Assembly: GCF_009765355.1 (NCBI RefSeq)
Contig: NZ_VTHK01000018.1
Location: forward strand, 119,955-183,914
Length of the DNA stretch: 63,960 nt
Origin: Amycolatopsis anabasis
GTDB lineage: Bacteria > Actinomycetota > Actinomycetes > Mycobacteriales > Pseudonocardiaceae
Direction of reading: 5' to 3'
In this document: positions 7,886 to 16,928 of the stretch, piece by piece
How the letters are laid out: each line of letters opens with the position of its first letter
How positions within the stretch are numbered: the stretch's first letter is position 1
Made by a program: the position numbers and the translations under genes
The notes under the pieces: model-generated
Told to the model about the DNA's origin: nothing
What the model saw: the letters and a program-made list of their open reading frames with translations, nothing else
Database searches by the model: none

Positions 7886-8484
7886 AACGGCAACCCGTCC
7901 TCGAGGAGTTCGAGCGCGCGGTCGAAGTACTCCAGGAAGTCAGCCTGCCGCCCCTCCTCCAGCGCAGCGAAGAACGACGACATCACCACCCCGACGACCG
8001 CGCCCGCCCAGGTCCGGACCGCGTAGTCGCCCGGTTCGCGGCCGACCCGTTCGGCGACCGCGCCGACCAGCAGGCCCAGCCCGGACACGAACAGGTCGAG
8101 CAGCGCGGTCCGCAGTTCGGGCACGGTGAAGACCAGGCGCTGCCGGGCGAACTCGAGTTCGGACTCGTCGGCGGGCAGCCGCTCGAACACGTCGTGGAGC
8201 GCGCCCCGGACCGCGGCGATCGGCGTCAGCTCGGCGGGCTGCCGGAGGAACGAGTCGATCACCACCGGATCGAACTTGTCGTAGAGCACGGTGTCCTCTT
8301 TGGTCGGGAAGTACCGGAAGAACGTGCTCTGCGAGACCTCCGCCGCCTCGGCGATCTGCTCCACGGTCGTCGTCGCGTAGCCCTGCTCGAGGAACAGCCG
8401 CAACGCGTGCCGCTGGATCGCGGCGCGCGTTTTGGCCTTCTTGCGTTCACGCAGCCCCACGGGCTCACCCTGCGACGGAGACAT
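7882..8484 (-). CDS. TetR-family transcriptional regulator
   Basis: Repressor of 200 residues. The N-terminal helix-turn-helix is clear: TRAAIQRHALRLFLEQGYATTTVEQIAEAAEVSQSTFFRYFPTKED at about 19-64, with the classic FFRYFPTKE recognition helix end. The C-terminal domain ends ALEEGRQADFLEYFDRALELLEDG. The start at ATG 8484 overlaps the end of the efflux gene by 20 bases; GTG at 8460 is an alternative. It lies in one transcript behind the MFS pump and should repress it through the palindrome at 9997-10026. Confidence 0.92.
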   Translation of the reverse strand: MSPSQGEPVGLRERKKAKTRAAIQRHALRLFLEQGYATTTVEQIAEAAEVSQSTFFRYFPTKEDTVLYDKFDPVVIDSFLRQPAELTPIAAVRGALHDVFERLPADESELEFARQRLVFTVPELRTALLDLFVSGLGLLVGAVAERVGREPGDYAVRTWAGAVVGVVMSSFFAALEEGRQADFLEYFDRALELLEDGLPL

Positions 8485-9982
8485 GCTCCGATTCTGACCT
8501 GTCCTCCGCCACCCGCGGGAGGAAGGCCACCGCGAGCAGCACGCCGACCACCGCGAAGCCCGCGCACACCCACAGCGCGGCGCCCATTCCGTCCACGAAC
8601 GCGCCGCGCACCGAGTCCAGCAGGCCCGGCGTGTGGGTGGTTCCGGCGACCCGCGCCCCGGCGGCCGCGCTGTCGCGGACCGCGTCGGCGGCGGGCGCGG
8701 GCAGTCCGGTCACGTCGACTCCGTCGCGGTACGCGGCGTTGAGCACGGTGCCCAGGATCGCCACGCCGAGTGTCCCGCCGACCTGCCGCAGGGCCTGCAG
8801 CAGCGCCGAGCCGACGCCGCTGTGCCCGGTGCGCAGCGCGCCCATCGCCACGTCCATGGCCAGCGGCATGGCCCAGCCGAGCCCGAGCCCGATCAGCGAC
8901 GCCCAGATCGCGGTGAAGCCGTAGCCATCGGCGACGTCGGTGGCCGCGCCCAGCGCGAGCCCAGCGGCGATGAGCGCGAAGCCGAACGCGACATTCACCT
9001 TGGCGCCCAGTTTGAGGGTGAACTTCTGCACGATCTGCACGCCGACCAGCAGCCCGCCGACGATCGGCAGCAGCCGCAGCCCGGTGCCCAGCGCATCCGT
9101 CCCGCCGACCGCCTGGAAGTACTGCGGCAGCAGGAACATCGCGCCCATCATCCCGAAGGACGCGATGGTCGCGAGCACCGAACCCCAGGCGAATCCGGGC
9201 GAGGCGAACAGGCCGAGGTCGACCAGTGGCCGGGCCGCTCGCCGCAGCCAGCCGACGAACGCGCCGAGCAGCACCACGCCGGCGGCGATCGGCGCGAGGG
9301 CCGCGGCGGAACCCCACCCGCGCTCGCCCGCTTCGACGAGCCCGTAGGTCAGCGCGACCAGCCCGGTGCTGGACAGCAGCGTCCCGGGCAGGTCGAACCG
9401 CGGCCCACGCTTCCCCGGAGTGGCGGGCAGCAGCAGGGCCAGCGCGAGGATGCCGATCGCCACGAGCGGGACGTTGATGAGGAAGACCGAACCCCACCAG
9501 TAGTGGTCGAGCAGCCAGCCGCCGAGCACCGGGCCGAGGGGGATGCCGACGGCCATCGCGGTGGACCAGACCGCGATCGCGCGGCCGCGTTCCGCGGGGC
9601 TGAACAGCACGGTCAGCAGGGACATCGACAGCGGGACCAGCAGTGCGGCGCCGAGCCCGAGGACCGCCCGCGCGGCGATCAGCTGAGCGGCCGAATCCGC
9701 GTACGCGCAGGCGAGCGAGGCCAGCCCGAACAGCGCGAGCGCGCCGAGGAGCAGCCGCTTCTGCCCGAACCGGTCGCCGAGCAGTCCCGCCGGGAGCAGG
9801 CCCGCGGCGAGCACCAGCGTGTAGGCGTTCGAGAACCACTGCAGCTGGGTCGTCGAGGCGTGCAGATCGGTGGCCAGTGTGGGCAAGGCGACGTTGAGGA
9901 TCGTCACGTCCAGGCCGAAGGCGAGCAGCGCCACCGCGAGCGCGCCCAGCGCCCACCAGCGGCGGGGGTCGGCAGTCATCAT
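8465..9982 (-). CDS. MFS drug efflux pump, DHA2 (EmrB/QacA, 14-TM) family
   Basis: Proton-driven exporter of about 505 residues in the cytoplasmic membrane. The N-terminus has LDVTILNVALPTLATDL (DHA2 motif D1) in the first helix, then GDRFGQKR (motif A) and PLGPVLGGWL (motif C, typical of antiporters). About 14 hydrophobic segments are spread over its length. ATG at 9982 is favoured because GAAAGG lies just upstream; two earlier in-frame codons are possible. The gene is followed by, and overlaps, its presumed TetR repressor. Substrate unknown. Confidence 0.93.
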   Translation of the reverse strand: MMTADPRRWWALGALAVALLAFGLDVTILNVALPTLATDLHASTTQLQWFSNAYTLVLAAGLLPAGLLGDRFGQKRLLLGALALFGLASLACAYADSAAQLIAARAVLGLGAALLVPLSMSLLTVLFSPAERGRAIAVWSTAMAVGIPLGPVLGGWLLDHYWWGSVFLINVPLVAIGILALALLLPATPGKRGPRFDLPGTLLSSTGLVALTYGLVEAGERGWGSAAALAPIAAGVVLLGAFVGWLRRAARPLVDLGLFASPGFAWGSVLATIASFGMMGAMFLLPQYFQAVGGTDALGTGLRLLPIVGGLLVGVQIVQKFTLKLGAKVNVAFGFALIAAGLALGAATDVADGYGFTAIWASLIGLGLGWAMPLAMDVAMGALRTGHSGVGSALLQALRQVGGTLGVAILGTVLNAAYRDGVDVTGLPAPAADAVRDSAAAGARVAGTTHTPGLLDSVRGAFVDGMGAALWVCAGFAVVGVLLAVAFLPRVAEDRSESEHVSVAG

Positions 9983-9996
9983 CACGAGCACCTTTC

Positions 9997-10026
9997 GACA
10001 GTAACTACCAATTGATAGTAGCTGTC
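9997..10026. promoter_or_regulatory. Palindromic operator, probable TetR target
   Basis: A 30-base near-perfect palindrome: GACAGTAACTA at 9997-10007 and TAGTAGCTGTC at 10016-10026, around CCAATTGA. It is AT-rich in a GC-rich setting and lies between the efflux pump start and the divergent MFS gene, so the adjacent TetR could control both directions. Confidence 0.75.
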
Positions 10027-10055
10027 ACTTTTGCCCGGCGGCAATCTACCGTGAC

Positions 10056-11300
10056 GTGAAAAGGATTTGCACGGACGTACCACGACACGGTGTCATCGCA
10101 GGTGTGGCGCTGCAGTCCTATCGCCGGGTCCTGGGCCGGCCGGGTGTCCGCACCTCGATGCTGCTGATGTTCTTCGCCCGGCTGCCGATCACGGCGATGG
10201 GCATCACGCTGACCCTGCACGTGGTCAGCGACCTCGGCCGCGGTTACGGCGCGGCGGGCCTGGTCGGCACCGCGACGACCCTCGGCTCCGCGCTCGGCGC
10301 CCCGCTGGTCGGCCGGATGATCGACCGCTACGGGCTGCGCCCGGTGACCGCGGTCTGCGCGGCCGCGTCGACCGCGTACTGGCTGAGCGCGGCACACCTG
10401 CCGTATGCGGCGCTGCTGGTGGCCGCACTGCCCGCCGGGGTGCTCGCGGTCCCGGCGGGGTCCATCGCCCGCCAGGTGCTCGCGGCGCTCGTGCCCGCGG
10501 AGGGGCGGCGGGCCGCGTACTCGCTGGACACCGTTTCGGTCGAGATGACGTTCATGATCGGCCCGGCGGTGGGCATCCTGGTGAGCACCCAGGTCTCGTC
10601 GACGGTGGCGCTCAGTTCGATCGGAGTCTGCTTCGCCCTGGCGGGGATCGCGCTGTGGTGGACGAATCCGCCGGTGCGCGGGCAGTTCGAAACCGTGGTC
10701 GCGCACACCCGGCCGCCGCTGCGGACCTGGCTCACCGCGCGGTTGACCGGCACCCTGCTGGTGGCCGTCGGCGCGCTGTTCGTCCTGGTGGGCATGGAAC
10801 TCGCGATGCTGGCGGCGCTGCGCGAATCGGGCGAGGTCACCCAGACCGGGGTGCTGTTCGTGGTGATCTGCCTGGCCTCGCTGATCGGCGGGCTGGTGCA
10901 CGGCGCGGTCCGGCGCTCGCTGCCGCAGTTGACGCTGATGCTGTTGCTGACCCTGCTGACGATCCCGGTCGGCCTGTTCGACCATCCGTGGTGGCTGCTC
11001 GCGCTCGCGCTGATCCCGTCGAACCTGGCCTGCGCGCCGACGATCGCGGCCACCACCGAATCGGTGAGCGCGCTCGCGCCCGCGCGCGTGCGCGGCGAGG
11101 CGATGGGCTTGCAGGATTCGGCGACCCGGGCCGGGCTGGCACTGGGCAGCCCGGTGGTGGGGTTCGTGATCGACCGGTCGTCGGCGGCCTGGGGTTTCGT
11201 CGCGGCCGGCGGCGGCGGGCTGCTCTTCGCCGTGGTGGCGGTGGTGTTGTTCCGCTGGGCCGCGACGCGTGCTCCGGCGACGGCGGGGAGTGTGGCATGA
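10056..11300 (+). CDS. MFS transporter
   Basis: Membrane protein of up to 414 residues with about 12 hydrophobic helices. MFS signature residues appear as GRMIDRYGLRPV after helix 2 and again in the second half as GSPVVGFVIDRSS. The family is the DHA1-like set that often exports small molecules. The start is uncertain: GTG at 10056 lacks a good ribosome binding site, and GTG at 10104 (MALQSYRRVL) is an alternative close to the first helix. It overlaps the next gene by ATGA, so transporter and glycosyltransferase-like protein are coupled. Substrate unknown. Confidence 0.88.
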   Translation: MKRICTDVPRHGVIAGVALQSYRRVLGRPGVRTSMLLMFFARLPITAMGITLTLHVVSDLGRGYGAAGLVGTATTLGSALGAPLVGRMIDRYGLRPVTAVCAAASTAYWLSAAHLPYAALLVAALPAGVLAVPAGSIARQVLAALVPAEGRRAAYSLDTVSVEMTFMIGPAVGILVSTQVSSTVALSSIGVCFALAGIALWWTNPPVRGQFETVVAHTRPPLRTWLTARLTGTLLVAVGALFVLVGMELAMLAALRESGEVTQTGVLFVVICLASLIGGLVHGAVRRSLPQLTLMLLLTLLTIPVGLFDHPWWLLALALIPSNLACAPTIAATTESVSALAPARVRGEAMGLQDSATRAGLALGSPVVGFVIDRSSAAWGFVAAGGGGLLFAVVAVVLFRWAATRAPATAGSVA

Positions 11301-12430
11301 GCGAATCGGTCCTGGTCAACTTCGTCTACGCGCATCCGGTCGGGCACGCGATCGAGGCGCTGCAGTACTGCCTGGGCTACCACCTGGCCGATCCGGAGCG
11401 CCGCATCGGTCTCGTCCTCAACGAGGCCACCCCGGCCGAGCTGGCCCGCTGGTGCCCGTTCGTACACAACTTGTATACAACGCGTATGGACATGTTCGCC
11501 CCTGATCCGAGGGCCCTGGAGGGGGTGCCGCGGGACTGGGACTGGGTGGTGGACGATCCCCGGGGCTGGCAGGACGTGCAGCGTGCGGTGTTCCCCGGCC
11601 TGGCCGCCTACTACGACCTCGCGCGTGCGCATTTCCGTGCCCGCGCGGGGCATCACGAGGTCGGCGCGGGCGGGCCGGACTACCTGGCCGGGCACCGGTT
11701 GCGGCTGACGCCGCCACGCGAGGCGCGCGCCGCGGCGGAAACCCTGCTGCCCGCCACGGCCGGGCCGCGGATCGCGGTGCTGCCGGGCGGGAGCGCGGAC
11801 CGTTCGCTGTACCCGTCGGTGGCGTCCTGGCGGCGCATACTCCGTGCGCTCGCGGCGCGGTTCCCGGACGCGACCTTCTGCCTGACCGGGAAGCTGGCCG
11901 ACGACGGCCGCACGCGCACCACGTATTCCCGGGCGGAACTGGACGAGCTGCGCGCGGCGGTTCCGCGGTGCGTGCTCGCGCTCGATCTGCCGATCGCCGA
12001 GCAGCTGGCCGTGGTGGACCGCTGCGACGCGCTGGTCTCGCCGCATTCCGGGTTCGGCATGGCCGCGCTCGCGGTGGGCACGCCGTGGGTGGTGCTCGGC
12101 GGGAACAAGTGGCCGGAGTTCTACTTCAACCCGGGCGTGCCGTTCTATTCGGTGCTGCCCGACGTCGAACGTTTCCCTTGCTACACCGCGTTCGGCCCGG
12201 ATCCCGAGCCCGTCGAGGACGACGGCCCGCGGTCACCGAGCATGTCGGCCGCCCGCATCGAGTCCGATGTGGACGAACTCGTCGAAGCGACCGCCCGGAT
12301 CGTCGAGGGCCGCTGGGACTACGAAACCGCGATGACCGACCACTTCCGGCGGCTCACCGCGCTCTACGACGGCCACACCGAGTGGATGTACTCGGTGGAC
12401 GGCGTGCACCTGCCGTATCTGCCGGGTTAG
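11297..12430 (+). CDS. Glycosyltransferase family 9-like protein
   Basis: Protein of 377 residues with the layout of a GT-B fold. An N-terminal half is followed by PRIAVLPGGSADRSLYPS (about 156-173), which resembles the nucleotide-sugar binding start of the C-terminal domain in ADP-heptose:LPS heptosyltransferases. Then come CDALVSPHSGFGMAALAVG and TPWVVLGGNKWPE, the family's (D)SG..H/MAAA.G.P pattern. Gram-positive actinobacteria lack LPS, so the acceptor is something else. It is ATGA-coupled to an MFS transporter. The AT-rich motif TTGTATACAA lies inside the coding sequence at 11471-11480. Confidence 0.6.
   Translation: MSESVLVNFVYAHPVGHAIEALQYCLGYHLADPERRIGLVLNEATPAELARWCPFVHNLYTTRMDMFAPDPRALEGVPRDWDWVVDDPRGWQDVQRAVFPGLAAYYDLARAHFRARAGHHEVGAGGPDYLAGHRLRLTPPREARAAAETLLPATAGPRIAVLPGGSADRSLYPSVASWRRILRALAARFPDATFCLTGKLADDGRTRTTYSRAELDELRAAVPRCVLALDLPIAEQLAVVDRCDALVSPHSGFGMAALAVGTPWVVLGGNKWPEFYFNPGVPFYSVLPDVERFPCYTAFGPDPEPVEDDGPRSPSMSAARIESDVDELVEATARIVEGRWDYETAMTDHFRRLTALYDGHTEWMYSVDGVHLPYLPG
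11471..11489 (+). repeat. TTGTATACAANNNGTATRC motif, site 1
   Basis: TTGTATACAA followed by CGC and GTATGG, one mismatch from the consensus, inside the glycosyltransferase-like gene. It uses the rare codons TTG TAT ACA. Further sites are at 29022, 39057 and 55426. Confidence 0.7.
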
Positions 12431-12506
12431 TCATCTCCGCGCTCCGGCGGCGGCTTTTGCCCACCACGGTGGCCTCCTCGCGCACGCAAGGGAACCGGGT
12501 GCCGGG

Positions 12507-12552
12507 GTCGTGAGGGTTCAGGCCGGTTGGAACCGGCCGGAACACTCACGAC
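12507..12552. repeat. Dispersed palindrome family C, copy 1
   Basis: Begins GTCGTGAG and ends CACTCACGAC, with GGCCGGTT/AACCGGCC in the middle, forming a long hairpin. It is preceded by GCAAGGGAACCGGGT, which also precedes copies at about 30799-30812 and 39580-39594. It sits between the convergent glycosyltransferase-like and lipoprotein genes and may act as a terminator. Confidence 0.85.
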
Positions 12553-12553
12553 A

Positions 12554-12949
12554 TCAGAGGCAGACCCTGCGCAGGCGGTCGAGGTTCTCGGTGTTGCGCT
12601 TGATCCAGTCGGACAGGTTGGCCAGCTCGTCGACGCGCTTCTTCTCGAGTTCCACGTACGAGTCGGCCATGGTGAACAAGGTCTGCTTGACGTCGGCCTC
12701 GGCGACCTGGTTGCCCAGCTGGCGCAGGCGCTCGGCCTTCTGCTGGGCCTCGTTCTTGATCTTCTCCGGCGCGGCGGCCGGGTTGAGGTTCGCCAGCCCG
12801 AGCGCCTCGCCGCAGGCGCTGACCTTGTTGGTGGCACTGGTCGCCTGGTCGACCGCGTTGTTCGCCTGATCGACCGCGTTGTTGACCTCGGCACACCCCG
12901 CCAGGAGGAAACCGAGTCCGACCACTCCGAGAACACCCCATCGCTGCAT
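12554..12949 (-). CDS. Putative lipoprotein, function unknown
   Basis: Protein of 131 residues with a lipoprotein signal peptide: MQRWGVLGVVGLGFLLAGC, lipobox LAGC with the lipidated Cys at 19. A repeated NNAVDQA motif (VNNAVDQANNAVDQAT) follows, then an alpha-helical, charged region rich in E/K/Q that probably forms a coiled coil (KIKNEAQQKAERLRQLGNQV). Two further Cys residues (about 46 and 130) could form a disulfide. I do not recognise a named family. It should be anchored on the outer face of the membrane. It is single and divergent from the CHAP gene. Confidence 0.8.
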   Translation of the reverse strand: MQRWGVLGVVGLGFLLAGCAEVNNAVDQANNAVDQATSATNKVSACGEALGLANLNPAAAPEKIKNEAQQKAERLRQLGNQVAEADVKQTLFTMADSYVELEKKRVDELANLSDWIKRNTENLDRLRRVCL

Positions 12950-13063
12950 GAACCCACCATACCGGGTCGTCGGGTACTAACTTTTCCCCAACGTTTCTTG
13001 TTAATTGGCAACCTCGAAGTCATCCTGTGCGGGCCACTGGCAACCGGAGGAGAAGGGAACACC

Positions 13064-13597
13064 ATGCGCTCCACCAAGCCGAAGAAGGCCGCGACCCTGT
13101 TCGCGGCGCTGGTGACCGCGTGCCTGGCGGTACTCACCGTGCCCGCGGACGCTTCGCCGCGGGCCGCGGATGTGCGGTCCGAGATCGCCCGGCACGCCAA
13201 GGGCGAAGTCGGCCAGGGCGAAACCCCGCCGGGCAGCAACTGCAACCCATACGGCCCGTGCGAATCGTGGTGCGCGCACTTCGCCACCTGGACCTGGCGC
13301 AAGGCGGGCATCGACATCCCGAACTACGGTTTCACCGGCGACATCTACACCTGGGGCAAGAAGCGGGACCGCGCACACGGCACCGACACCGGCATGCGGG
13401 TCGGCGACATCGTGCTGTACGGCACCGGCCCGGGCAACGTGGACACCGGCGTCGTGGTCGCGGTGTCCGACGGCAAGATCACCACGGTGGAAGGCAATTC
13501 GGGGGACAAGGTCGCCCGGCACGGCCCGTTCGACCCCCGCCACGCCAAGGCCGCCGGCCGCCCCGCCGACATCTACGGCTGGGTCTCCGCCGCCTGA
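13064..13597 (+). CDS. Secreted CHAP-domain protein (probable cell-wall hydrolase)
   Basis: Protein of 177 residues. It has a Sec signal peptide at 1-31 (RSTKPKKAATLF..., cleavage near ADASP) and a CHAP domain from about 40 to the end. The expected nucleophile Cys is in CESWCAHFATWTWRKAG, and the His/polar pair comes later (VVVAVSDGKITTVEGN). CHAP proteins cleave peptidoglycan as amidases or endopeptidases. The start ATG has GGAGGAGAAGGG upstream. There is no wall-binding domain, so it consists of the catalytic module alone. It is followed by a strong hairpin shared with convergent rtcB. Confidence 0.88.
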   Translation: MRSTKPKKAATLFAALVTACLAVLTVPADASPRAADVRSEIARHAKGEVGQGETPPGSNCNPYGPCESWCAHFATWTWRKAGIDIPNYGFTGDIYTWGKKRDRAHGTDTGMRVGDIVLYGTGPGNVDTGVVVAVSDGKITTVEGNSGDKVARHGPFDPRHAKAAGRPADIYGWVSAA

Positions 13598-13767
13598 TCT
13601 TCTCGGCGCCCCAACCCCACCCCCCACCGCTCCCTTGGGGGGCGACCCCACGCCAAGCGTACCGGCACCATCCCCGGAGAAAGGTCCGTTCGGCGATCTG
13701 TGGACAACCTGGTATGCCACTCGCCTGCTGTGGACAACCGGGGAGGATGTGTCCTTTGTAGACAAAC

Positions 13768-13803
13768 GAGGGCACTTCCGGCCACCGCGCCGGAAGCGCC
13801 CTC
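13768..13803. terminator. Bidirectional terminator between CHAP gene and rtcB
   Basis: Arms 13768-13781 and 13790-13803 (14 bases, one mismatch) with an 8-base loop. It lies 10 bases beyond the rtcB stop. Confidence 0.8.
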
Positions 13804-13813
13804 GAAACAAACC

Positions 13814-15001
13814 TCAGCCCTTGACGCAGACGACCTGCTTCAGGTGGGCGACCACCGACACCAGATCGGTCTGCGCCGCGATGACCGACTCGATGTCCTT
13901 GTAGGCCGCCGGAATCTCGTCGACCACACCGGAGTCCTTCCGGCACTCCACCCCGCTGGTCTGCTCCGCGAGGTCGGCGGCGGTGAACATCTTCTTCGCC
14001 TTGTTCCGCGACATCCGCCGCCCCGCGCCGTGCGACGCCGACTCGAACGAGGACTCGTTGCCCAGTCCCCGCACGATGTACGAACCGGTGCCCATGCTGC
14101 CCGGGATGATGCCCAGATCCCCGGACCCGGCCCGGATCGCGCCCTTGCGGGTCACCAGCAGGTCCACGCCGTCGTAGTGCTCCTCGGCGACGTAGTTGTG
14201 GTGGCACGAGATCGCGTCGTCGAACCGCACGCCGGGCACGGTGTCGGCCAGCGCCTGCTTCACCAGCGAGACCATGGTCGCCCGGTTGCGCGCCGCGTAG
14301 TCCTGCGCCCAGAACAGGTCCCGCCGGTAGGCCGCCATTTCCGGCGTGCCCGCGACGAACACCGCGAGGTCCGGATCCGGCAGGTCGGCGTTGTGCGGCA
14401 GGTCCCGCGCGATGCTCATGTGCCGCTTCGCCAGCTCGTTGCCGATACCGCGCGAACCCGAGTGCAGCATCAACCACACCCGCCCGGAGTCCCCGCCCTG
14501 CTCGAGGCAGACCTCGATGAAGTGGTTCCCGCCGCCGAGGCTGCCGATCTGCGCCCGCGCCCGGTCCCGCATCGACTGGACGCCGGGGTGCAGTTCGTCG
14601 AACGACTTCCAGAACGCGTCCCACCCGCCGACGCCGTGCACGCGCGCCGGGTTCACCGGCGTGCGGTGCATCCCGAAACCGACCGGCACCGCCGCCTCGA
14701 TACGCCGGCGCAGCGCGCCGAGGTCGTCCGGAAGATCCTTGGCGTACAAGGAAGTCCGCACCGCGCTCATCCCGCACCCGATGTCCACGCCGACCGCGGC
14801 CGGGGACACCGCGTCGCGCATGGCGATCACGCTGCCGACGGTCGCGCCCTTGCCGTAGTGCACGTCCGGCATCACCGCCAGGCCGTGCACCCAGGGCAGG
14901 TTGGCGACGTTGTGCAGTTGCCGCATGGCGGCTTCGTCGACCGACTGTGGATCGGTCCACATCCGGATCGGCACCCGTGCGCCCTCGACCGCGCTGTACA
15001 T
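13814..15001 (-). CDS. rtcB: RNA-splicing ligase RtcB
   Basis: GTP- and manganese-dependent ligase joining 2',3'-cyclic phosphate (or 3'-phosphate) RNA ends to 5'-OH ends; 395 residues from ATG 15001. The Mn ligands are in GVDIGCGM (D73, C76), GSLGGGNHFIEV and SCHHNYV. The guanylylated His is in SHGAGRRMSRNKAKK. The frame extends 18 codons upstream, but GAAGGGGAAG in front of 15001 fixes the start. No RtcA cyclase or RtcR activator is next to it. Role is inferred: tRNA or mRNA repair after nuclease damage. Confidence 0.95.
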   Translation of the reverse strand: MYSAVEGARVPIRMWTDPQSVDEAAMRQLHNVANLPWVHGLAVMPDVHYGKGATVGSVIAMRDAVSPAAVGVDIGCGMSAVRTSLYAKDLPDDLGALRRRIEAAVPVGFGMHRTPVNPARVHGVGGWDAFWKSFDELHPGVQSMRDRARAQIGSLGGGNHFIEVCLEQGGDSGRVWLMLHSGSRGIGNELAKRHMSIARDLPHNADLPDPDLAVFVAGTPEMAAYRRDLFWAQDYAARNRATMVSLVKQALADTVPGVRFDDAISCHHNYVAEEHYDGVDLLVTRKGAIRAGSGDLGIIPGSMGTGSYIVRGLGNESSFESASHGAGRRMSRNKAKKMFTAADLAEQTSGVECRKDSGVVDEIPAAYKDIESVIAAQTDLVSVVAHLKQVVCVKG

Positions 15002-15079
15002 GACTTCCCCTTCGTTCGTCCTGCAGCCAGGACACCCGAAAAGGGCGGAACGCACAACCCGATTTACCGATCGAGTCCA

Positions 15080-16714
15080 CTATGGACGGCAGCGGCCCAG
15101 GTCGACCTCGGCCACCGCCCCGCGCGCCACCACGACCGGCACCCGCTGCCGCCCGCAGCTCACCGTCCACGCCTCCCGGATATGCGTGGACAGGTACTGG
15201 CTCGGCCGCGGGGACGGGTTGACCTGCCAGTCGAACCGCCCGCCGGCGGGCACGGTCATCGTCGACCGCAGCGTCACCGGGAACGGTTCGACCAGCCCGC
15301 CCGCCCCCTGCACGGGCGAGGTGTCCAGGGTGAAACTCTTCTCCACGGTCAACTTCGCCCCGGCCGGCGCCCGGCCCCGGAGCACCGCGTGCCGGGCCGG
15401 ATCCGCGGCCGCCTCCAGCGCGGTCAGGAACGCCGCCCGCGCGCTCGATCCGGGATAGGCGCCGGTGCCGAAGTACTGGTCGATCACGAACGGGTAGGGC
15501 GGGTGGAACCCGCGCCCGCCCGGGGTGTGCTCGAAGGTGAACGAGAACGTCCCCGCCGAGTAGTACGCCGTCTCCTCGGTCGTCCCGCTCGCGGGGTAGT
15601 AGATGTCCGGCCACGGCCCGGCCGGCCAGTTCAGGTCCTTGCCCAGCGCCTGGGCCAGCGCGTCGTACGGCGCCTCGTCGGCGGGCCGCGGTTCGTTCGG
15701 CGCGCTCGGCACCCGCAGCACCTTCGCGTCCGGGGTGTGGTTGCTGACCGCGACGGTGACCTGGTTCGCGGCCATCAGCTCGCGGATGTTCCGGATCTCC
15801 GGTTCGGAGAACGGCGCCGCGCCCCGGTAGTTGCTCGCCGTGGCCGCGACGCCCGCGCCCGGGCCGCCCCAGAAGGCGCCGTAGTTGCGGTTGAGGTCCA
15901 CGCCCTTGTCGGCGTTCGCGGGATCCGCGCATTCGACCCAGGTCGGGATCCGGCCGTCGGCCACCCGGCAGTTCTTGCGCTTCTGCTCCTGCACCAGGCC
16001 GCGGGACAGGTCGAAACCGTCCGGGTTCACGATCGGCACGACGATCACCCGGGCCCGGTCCAGCAGCGAGGTGAGCCGCGGCTCCCGGCCGTCGTTCTGG
16101 AGCAGGTCCCAGGCGAATTCCATGGTCAGCTCGACGGTCGGCCACTCCCGCGAGTGGTGCAGGCCGGTCATGAGGAACACCGGCTTGCCCGGGTTCTCCC
16201 GGACCCGGTGCGAGATCTCCAGGCCCCAGATCTCCTGGCCCAGCAGCGACCGGTGCGGCAGCCGGAACCGCTTGACCTGCCCGGGATACGTGCGCGCGAT
16301 CCGCTCGAGTTCGTTGTTCGTCTCGCTCAACGTCCGGTACGACACCCGGCCGGTCGGCAGCGGTGACGTGGCCAGTGCCCGCGCCCGGCCCTCTTCCTCG
16401 GCACGCGCGGCCCGGTTGCGCGCGGTCACGTCGGCGACCAGCACCTCGGGCAGGAAACCCGCGCCGCGCAGGCGGGTTTCGTCGGCGGCGCCGTGCAGCA
16501 TCACGTTGACCGAACCCGCCCGGGCGTCCATCAGGTCCAGATCGAGCGCGACCAGCCGGTCCCGCGCGGCCCGGTCCGCCACCCGCACCTTGACGATGCT
16601 CACGCGGTCCGCGACCGGTTGCGCGGCGGCCGCCACCCCGGACGCGAGGAGCACGGCGACCAGCAGCATCGCCGGAAAACCCTTACGGTGCGGTCGCGAA
16701 CCCGGACGGGACAT
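15080..16714 (-). CDS. Secreted zinc carboxypeptidase (M14 family)
   Basis: Protein of 544 residues. It has a signal peptide (MSRPGSRPHRKGFPAMLLVA..., cleavage near AAAAQ), then a propeptide-like region to about 130 and the M14 catalytic domain. Zinc ligands are in GLHHSREWPTVELTMEF (HxxE) and VAVSNHTPD. The substrate-binding Asn-Arg is in DLNRNYG, and the catalytic Glu is in TFSFTFEHTPGG. A C-terminal beta domain with two cysteines follows. ATG 16714 has GAAGGGA in front. It should release C-terminal residues from peptides outside the cell. It is separated from rtcB by only 78 bases, but no functional link is apparent. Confidence 0.93.
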   Translation of the reverse strand: MSRPGSRPHRKGFPAMLLVAVLLASGVAAAAQPVADRVSIVKVRVADRAARDRLVALDLDLMDARAGSVNVMLHGAADETRLRGAGFLPEVLVADVTARNRAARAEEEGRARALATSPLPTGRVSYRTLSETNNELERIARTYPGQVKRFRLPHRSLLGQEIWGLEISHRVRENPGKPVFLMTGLHHSREWPTVELTMEFAWDLLQNDGREPRLTSLLDRARVIVVPIVNPDGFDLSRGLVQEQKRKNCRVADGRIPTWVECADPANADKGVDLNRNYGAFWGGPGAGVAATASNYRGAAPFSEPEIRNIRELMAANQVTVAVSNHTPDAKVLRVPSAPNEPRPADEAPYDALAQALGKDLNWPAGPWPDIYYPASGTTEETAYYSAGTFSFTFEHTPGGRGFHPPYPFVIDQYFGTGAYPGSSARAAFLTALEAAADPARHAVLRGRAPAGAKLTVEKSFTLDTSPVQGAGGLVEPFPVTLRSTMTVPAGGRFDWQVNPSPRPSQYLSTHIREAWTVSCGRQRVPVVVARGAVAEVDLGRCRP

Positions 16715-16928
16715 GGGAATCCCTTCGCCCGCGCGCCGCAGCGCGCCGATCGGCCCCCGCAAGATCAGCGTCGCGTGCTGATCATCCCGAGTCAACCGGC
16801 CGATCGGCGCAGTCGCCTGGTCCGTTGATCATGGTGACGCAGGGCACGGCCGCGCGTCGCAACGCGCGGGGCTAAAAGCACGATAAGGAATTCGTTCCGC
16901 GGACAGATCAAGGCTATGGTGACCTCCG

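Noticed and set aside
10056..12430. Natural-product biosynthetic gene cluster around the MFS/glycosyltransferase-like pair
   Set aside because: No synthase, synthetase or tailoring enzymes are nearby.
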